A DNA stretch of 41,976 nt from Picosynechococcus sp. PCC 7117 (lineage in GTDB: Bacteria > Cyanobacteriota > Cyanobacteriia > Cyanobacteriales > MRBY01), in contig NZ_CP016481.1 of assembly GCF_001693275.1 (NCBI RefSeq), forward strand, positions 1 through 41,976, written 5' to 3'. Of this stretch, positions 38,001-41,976 are shown piece after piece. The position numbers were made by a program, and so were the translations under genes. The stretch's first letter is position 1, and the number at the start of each line of letters is the position of its first letter. The notes under the pieces were generated by a model that saw only the letters and a list, made by a program, of their open reading frames with translations, was not told the origin of the DNA and made no database searches.

Positions 38001-40112
38001 ATGGCATTAATTTTAGAATATGGCAAATTGATTCGGAATAAAGATAATCCATTTACATTTAGATTTATTTTAGCTGGGGATGAATCACAAACTATTTGCC
38101 CTAGTGGATTTCATTGGGATTATACTCAAAACCTTTTTACAAGTAGACTAGGGGAGAGTATAGATACTCCCCCTAAAAGGCCATTCGTCAATAATTATAG
38201 AAACCCAGTTAATATTGCCAATTTATTAAATGAGACTTGCGATTTATATAGTAAATATGTTTTGAATAAAAAATTAAGACCTAGCATTTCTCCGTCACAA
38301 TCCAATGCCGATGAAAGTTTAGACTATGGGAAAGTTATACTTTGGGATATTTCAGATTTTAGGCTTGATTTAAATCAGCTTTTCATTTTCTTAGAAAAGA
38401 ATTATCCTTCTGACTGTGCAGTTATCGACTTAAATTATAATAATACTCATAAAAGTAAAATTGTTTATTCTGAGCTGGAAATTAAGGGTTTAGAAAGAAA
38501 GACTATATTCATCTTAAATATAACTAACTCTCTTAAAAGATTAAAAAAGTCTAAAGGTCAGAATAGCCCAATTTATGGCATCAGGAATAGAAAAATAATT
38601 GATAGCCTAAGGGTTGCCATTAGTCGTTCAAGTAATTTACTTATCTTAGTTGACTGTGAACCTAATCTTATTACTCAAGAATTTCGAGAGATTACACCTG
38701 AAAAATTATCTTTGAATGAAATTGAATCAATTTTAGAAAAACAAGTTGACGGACGAAATTTCTTAGAAGAAATAACATTATTGATACACAGAATTGACGA
38801 GGCTCTTAATGCAGATGATTTGGAAAGAGCCGAGTTCTTTTTCGATAAAATTAAAATATATAAAGACTTAGATTTTGAAGGCTTTAGAGATTTAATTCTT
38901 TTGAAGGAAAAAGCTATTTTCAATTTGAATAAATCTTTAATTGAGCAGAGTGTTCGTGGAAATGATTTCGAGCAGGCTGATTTTTATTTAGATCATTTCA
39001 AAAAGAGAAATATTGATTCTAGCTTAGATTTTATCAGTAATCACAATCAAATGATGTTAGAATTAGATTATAAAGTTCAGCATCAAAAAATATCTTATTC
39101 TATCTCTCAATTCTCTTCAGAAAAGTTAGAAAACACAACTAGATCTCATATAGAAAATACTCAACAAGAAATTTTAAGCCTGAGAGAAAAACATTCTAAA
39201 GATGAATATTATGATCAAGACAGTATATTCAATCTAACAACTAAGACCGTATGGTTGGAATTATTAAAACTAATCTCAAGTAAGCAATTCGGCGATGAAA
39301 ATTCTTATAGTAGTTATATTGATAAATCAGAATTCTTGGATTACGATCCAGAATTTGTTAAGGTTTTGCGCCAAAGTAATTTCAATACTCTTGAAGAACT
39401 ATCTAAAAAATTATGGAAAATAACAGAAAAGTATCGCTCTAATAATCTTCTCAATGAAGATTTAAATGATGTTAGAAAATATATAAAAATTTTAAAAATC
39501 ATAAGAGACATTAGATCTCAACATCAAAACATATGGGATTTTATTATTGATGGCTATGAATCCTTTTACCCTCTTGATAACTGCCATTTAAAATTTACAA
39601 ACTTTCTCCATTATATAAATGAGCATTTTACAGAGAAGTTTGAAAATGATAATAATTTACAAGATAAACTAGAGCCTTTGAAATCACTTTCAATCCATAT
39701 TTGGTTGGATAATATTCGGGATGTATTCAACAACATCTCAATTGATAATGAATTTTTTGATGTTTTCTTAAATCAAGATAATTTAAAAATATTAAGAGAG
39801 ATCAATCTTAAATATCCTGATCATGCGATTAAAATCGATGAAAAAATTTTTGAAAAATTTAAGGACAATTTATCTTTAAGAGATCTTGTCAATATTTTTA
39901 GAATTAATGAATCTCAAAATCTTAACATGGAAACAGAAGCACCAGAGGCCATTCAGAATGCTTTACTATCTTTGGATAGGCTTGATAAGATAGCACAAGA
40001 TTTTAGTCAATTAAGCCTTGATGAAATCTTGAGTTTTCAATCTGAACTTGACCATACCGTTTTCGAAATAAAGAAAACTATTGAAAATCTTATTAATAAA
40101 AGAATGTTTTAA
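38001..40112 (+). CDS. SF1 (UvrD-like) helicase, C-terminal part of interrupted gene
   Basis: 703 codons from an internal ATG; the natural protein would also include the codons from 37923, with IIIVDEVQDLT (motif II). Visible helicase elements are RFILAGDESQTICPSGFHWD (motif III), NNYRNPVNIANLL (motif IV), and SLRVAISRSSNLLILVD (motif VI). The remaining 480 or so residues form a long helical C-terminal region with repeated Asp/Glu/Lys-rich helices. Alone this piece lacks Walker A and cannot be an active helicase. Composition is very AT-rich, as in the AlkB and methyltransferase genes before it. Confidence 0.8.
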   Translation: MALILEYGKLIRNKDNPFTFRFILAGDESQTICPSGFHWDYTQNLFTSRLGESIDTPPKRPFVNNYRNPVNIANLLNETCDLYSKYVLNKKLRPSISPSQSNADESLDYGKVILWDISDFRLDLNQLFIFLEKNYPSDCAVIDLNYNNTHKSKIVYSELEIKGLERKTIFILNITNSLKRLKKSKGQNSPIYGIRNRKIIDSLRVAISRSSNLLILVDCEPNLITQEFREITPEKLSLNEIESILEKQVDGRNFLEEITLLIHRIDEALNADDLERAEFFFDKIKIYKDLDFEGFRDLILLKEKAIFNLNKSLIEQSVRGNDFEQADFYLDHFKKRNIDSSLDFISNHNQMMLELDYKVQHQKISYSISQFSSEKLENTTRSHIENTQQEILSLREKHSKDEYYDQDSIFNLTTKTVWLELLKLISSKQFGDENSYSSYIDKSEFLDYDPEFVKVLRQSNFNTLEELSKKLWKITEKYRSNNLLNEDLNDVRKYIKILKIIRDIRSQHQNIWDFIIDGYESFYPLDNCHLKFTNFLHYINEHFTEKFENDNNLQDKLEPLKSLSIHIWLDNIRDVFNNISIDNEFFDVFLNQDNLKILREINLKYPDHAIKIDEKIFEKFKDNLSLRDLVNIFRINESQNLNMETEAPEAIQNALLSLDRLDKIAQDFSQLSLDEILSFQSELDHTVFEIKKTIENLINKRMF

Positions 40113-40172
40113 AATACTGATTTTGTTCACAGAAATTCTCGGCTAATCGCCTCCCTATCCTCTCAATATCTT

Positions 40173-40295
40173 ATGAACATCCCAGAACTTGGAACCCTTA
40201 AAGAAGTCCACTTACGGGATGCTTGGCATCATGAAGCCCATAGTTTTACCCCCTGGTTGGCCGAGCATTGGGTTCGGCCCAACAAAGGTACATAA
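40173..40295 (+). pseudogene. Truncated N-terminus of a DUF4268/nuclease-like protein
   Basis: A 40-codon frame MNIPELGTLKEVHLRDAWHH continuing EAHSFTPWLAEH, which matches the conserved start of a family in which (..LGKLERVDLREVW.HEA.DFTPWLAEN) leads into a nuclease-like domain. After WLAE the match stops and unrelated sequence (TTGGG-TTCGG-CCCAA hairpin, 40268-40282) begins. The gene was evidently cut by insertion or deletion at about 40265, next to recombinase fragments. Confidence 0.65.
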
Positions 40296-40307
40296 CGCGA
40301 CATAGGC

Positions 40308-40523
40308 TCAGGATTTATCTTGGATACGCATGATGGTCTGCCGGCTAGTATTGAATTGCCGTGCGATAGCTGAGACTGTTTCACCCTTATTGAGTTGCTG
40401 ATGTACAATCTTCTGCTGCTCCGAAGATGGCCTTTGTTTAGCAATAGACCCGTTTTGGTCGCTAAGGCTGTATCCTTTTCGAGGCCAGGGATACAGGAGC
40501 CAATTTTTGAGAAATTGGTTCAA
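40308..40523 (-). pseudogene. Serine-resolvase-like HTH fragment
   Basis: A 71-codon frame (nominal TTG start). Its C-terminal half KQRPSSEQQKIVHQQLNKGE, TVSAIARQFNTSRQTIMRIQ is the C-terminal HTH domain of serine recombinases (resolvase/invertase). The catalytic domain with its serine is absent; the N-terminal part is translated from a repeat and a hairpin (40429-40498). It is a relic of a mobile element rather than a working recombinase. Confidence 0.65.
40429..40500 (+). repeat. Recombinase-associated repeat copy A with inserted hairpin
   Basis: GGCCTTTGTTTAGCAAT...TTTTGGTCGCTAAGGCT (40429-40469) is shared with 12737-12775 and, inverted, 13012-13054. It is followed by hairpin CTGTATCC...GGATACAG (about 40468-40496). 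A related hairpin GGCTATATCC...GGATGTAGCC with the same GCTAA lead lies at 40658-40694. Copy C lacks the hairpin, so the hairpin block looks like a separable unit. Confidence 0.55.
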
Positions 40524-40660
40524 TTGTCCCAGAATTCATTGAAGCTATTGACGGCTAATTGAGTATATCGAACTGTGTGCTGGATATTCCGATGTCCTAA
40601 GTAATGCTGAATTGCTCTGATATCCGGGGCTTGAGTAGTAACGGAACAAAAACCTGCGCT
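40520..40660 (-). pseudogene. Tyrosine recombinase C-terminal fragment
   Basis: Reading the minus strand gives PDIRAIQHYLGHRNIQHTVR then YTQLAVNSFNEFWDN and stop. This is the C-terminal box of FimB/FimE-type tyrosine recombinases: LGHRN contains the conserved H/R region and Y in TVRYT is at the catalytic tyrosine position. Only 46 codons remain; upstream coding sequence is replaced by the GGATATAGCC hairpin repeat. No full integrase exists in the window. Confidence 0.75.
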
Positions 40661-41034
40661 AAGGCTATATCCATTTCAAATTAGGGGATGTAGCCATTAA
40701 ACTTAGCCGTATTAAGGGTACTGTGCACATTTGTGCGGATAAGGGATCGCGCAAGAATGCTGGAAACCCAGTCAGCCTAAGGGGCCATGCCGAGATGGAC
40801 CAGAGGGCGTATTTCGACAGAAACCTACGGTTATAGAAAAAATGTTGCCTGAAAGCCTTATATGGAGAATGTTTTGAAGATCGACCTTTTTAGGACATTT
40901 TAACTAAAGAATAAGGGTTTTAGCGATCGCTTATTATCTCCCTAACCCCGACGTTCCTGGCGAGCTAAAGCCTGCCCAACAAGATCTGGATTTCCATGAA
41001 GCTGATCGAGGAAGTTGGTGATCGTCAGATCTAA
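40661..41034. other. Gap with gene remnants, no intact gene
   Basis: A hairpin with arms near 40663-40672 and 40685-40694, then no long frame. On the minus strand 40942-41034 encodes LDLTITNFLDQLHGNPDLVG followed by QALARQERRG and a stop, with no start codon; it looks like a C-terminal fragment of an unidentified gene. A HIP1 octamer is at about 40923. The stretch appears to be a graveyard of plasmid gene ends. Confidence 0.4.
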
Positions 41035-41062
41035 TTAATGACACTAAATCCAGTGCTATAGT
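41035..41062 (+). promoter_or_regulatory. Promoter of the PIN/RHH operon
   Basis: TTAATG (41035-41040) and the extended -10 TGCTATAGT (TATAGT at 41057-41062) are spaced 16 nt apart, immediately upstream of the PIN gene ATG at 41069. The very short leader suggests near-leaderless translation. Confidence 0.5.
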
Positions 41063-41068
41063 AGTGCC

Positions 41069-41500
41069 ATGACAGAGCAAGCCCGATTACACCTCGTTAT
41101 CGACACTAATATTGTTTTAGAAGGCTTAACCAAACAGGGAAGTGCCTCAGGGCTGATCATTGAAGCTTGGTTAGCCGGATTATTCATCGTTCATATTTCC
41201 ACAGCGGTCGCCTATGAATACCAAGACGTTTTAAGCCGCAAACTATCCCCGACCCGTTGGCAAACCCTCAAGCCTATTCTTAGGAAACTATTGACCCTCA
41301 CCGAATTTACTGAAATTTACTTCCGATGGCGACCCAGTTCCCCCGACCCCGGTGATGACCTGATCATTGACTGTGCTATGAATGCCAATGCGGTGATCGT
41401 CACCTCAAACCTCAAAGATTTCCAACGGGCAAAACAGTCCCTAGGCTTACCTGTCCTGTCCCCCGTCGAACTCATTCTGAAACTCACAGGAGATGAATAA
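41069..41500 (+). CDS. PIN-domain ribonuclease toxin
   Basis: A 143-residue PIN-domain protein of the 'putative toxin-antitoxin component, PIN family' group. LVIDTNIVLEGL carries D12 and N14; E50 in AVAYEYQDVL, D96/D97 and D101 in PGDDLIIDCAMNANAVIVTS, and D117 in NLKDF form the acidic Mg-binding set. PIN toxins cleave RNA. The partner antitoxin is encoded 2 nt downstream, so the order is toxin first. Plasmid stabilisation by post-segregational killing is the natural role next to the partition locus. Confidence 0.88.
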   Translation: MTEQARLHLVIDTNIVLEGLTKQGSASGLIIEAWLAGLFIVHISTAVAYEYQDVLSRKLSPTRWQTLKPILRKLLTLTEFTEIYFRWRPSSPDPGDDLIIDCAMNANAVIVTSNLKDFQRAKQSLGLPVLSPVELILKLTGDE

Positions 41501-41502
41501 TA

Positions 41503-41826
41503 ATGAGTCGTTTAACTCTACGCCTACCCGAAACCCTCCACCAACAGCTTAGTTACCAAGCCTCCCAAGAGGGGGTATCCCTAAATCAATACATTGTCTA
41601 TGCCCTAACCCGGCAAGTTTCCCAAAATTACATCGTTGAACCTATTTCCCCTAAGATGATTGAACAACAAAATGCCTTATTCCAAGAACTGTTAGAGGAT
41701 TTAGGTCAGGCTACTCCCCAAGAAGTGCAGTTAGCTCTCGACTCAAGGGAAACCGTAGAACCAGAAAGCGAATTAAATTCAGAGACCATCACCAAACTCC
41801 GCCAGAAAATAGGCAGCAAAGCCTAG
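41503..41826 (+). CDS. Ribbon-helix-helix antitoxin
   Basis: A 107-residue protein with an N-terminal Arc/CopG-type RHH domain: SRLTLRLPETLHQQLSYQAS (strand plus helix A), then EGVSLNQYIVYALTRQVSQN (helix B). The acidic C-terminal half (EDLGQATPQEVQLAL and onward) would wrap the toxin. It is coupled to the PIN gene with a 2-nt gap and probably autorepresses the operon. The closing part ETITKLRQKIGSKA is typical of such antitoxins. Confidence 0.85.
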   Translation: MSRLTLRLPETLHQQLSYQASQEGVSLNQYIVYALTRQVSQNYIVEPISPKMIEQQNALFQELLEDLGQATPQEVQLALDSRETVEPESELNSETITKLRQKIGSKA

Positions 41827-41877
41827 ATTTTTTGAATTTATGGTTTACAAAAATGGATTGGCGATCGCCCCTATATC

Positions 41878-41974
41878 CACTTAATCAAGTAATCACTTGT
41901 TTTTTTATTCACGTGTTCAAGTGGGAAAATCGCGCTAAAATTTACGTAACCACTTAAATACGTAATCACGTAAC
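41878..41974 (+). repeat. Partition-site repeats and probable parA promoter region
   Basis: GTAATCACTTGT (41889-41900), ACGTGTTCAAGTGG, TACGTAACCACTT (41943-41955) and ACGTAATCACGT (41960-41971) repeat the motif found after the parA operon. A possible -10 TAAAAT is at 41936-41941. If the molecule is circular, this block sits directly upstream of the ParA start codon and is the operator/centromere of the locus. Confidence 0.6.
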
Positions 41975-41976
41975 TA

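Noticed and set aside
1-41976. tRNA, rRNA or conjugative relaxase/T4SS genes
   Set aside because: No cloverleaf, rRNA signature, relaxase HUH motif or VirB/VirD4-type gene was recognised, so transfer, if any, would depend on helpers.

Overview
The window reads as a cyanobacterial plasmid, quite possibly complete and circular. The octamer GCGATCGC (HIP1) and its GGCGATCGCC extension recur throughout most gene blocks, which is a cyanobacterial hallmark. A small ParA gene starts at base 1, and the same short repeats (core GTAATCAC / GTGATTAC) lie both just after the parA-parB pair and at the very end of the window. This suggests that the end and start join and that the window was cut at the parA start codon. 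No chromosomal housekeeping gene, rRNA or tRNA was recognised.

Layout. 1-1.3 kb: ParA-type partition operon with flanking centromere-like repeats. 1.3-2.4 kb: non-coding DNA ending in an adenine-free stretch, then a SLOG/DprA-like gene on the minus strand. 2.4-6.1 kb: small genes resembling a plasmid 'leading region', including ArdA antirestriction and a Rad52/DdrA-like annealing protein. Palindromic operators at three sites suggest that a small ribbon-helix-helix-like protein (5821-6078) controls them. 6.2-7.3 kb: winged-helix replication initiator carrying 20-bp iterons inside its own coding sequence, so the origin is probably here. 7.3-8.3 kb: a cytosine-5 methyltransferase lacking its SAM-binding N-terminus. 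8.4-11.7 kb: HTH protein with CCGGAA iterons, AAA-like membrane ATPase and YdjM-like membrane hydrolase. This module appears to resume at 19.3-22.7 kb (HlyD-like adaptor, overlapping exported coiled-coil protein, NucA-like nuclease), because copies of a TGTAAGACA-type motif precede genes in both parts.

Between the two parts lie a degraded IS5-family insertion sequence and a minus-strand defence-type operon (13.2-18.8 kb): radical SAM enzyme, 131-aa protein, and a 1420-aa nuclease-STAND NTPase. At 20.7-21.8 kb is a striking non-coding block with only 9 adenines in 660 nt on the plus strand, organised as two units that each end in TAG plus a GGGGG/CCCCC terminator.

From 23.4 to 40.1 kb runs one long plus-strand array: SNF2-type helicase with DUF3883, OLD-like ATPase, DUF1156 methyltransferase, MNT nucleotidyltransferase, DUF499 ATPase, AlkB-like dioxygenase, a Rossmann methyltransferase-like protein and an SF1 helicase. 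It resembles predicted helicase-methylase-ATPase phage defence loci with an AT-rich AlkB/methyltransferase/helicase extension. Two of its genes are broken: the DUF1156 gene by a small out-of-frame deletion near its start, and the SF1 helicase by an in-frame TAA just before Walker B. The last 2 kb hold fragments of recombinases and a truncated gene, then a PIN toxin/RHH antitoxin pair.

Taken together, this is a stable, partition- and TA-maintained plasmid that carries antirestriction functions and at least two defence islands. Several genes are visibly decayed. All functional statements rest on motifs read by eye; no database search was possible.
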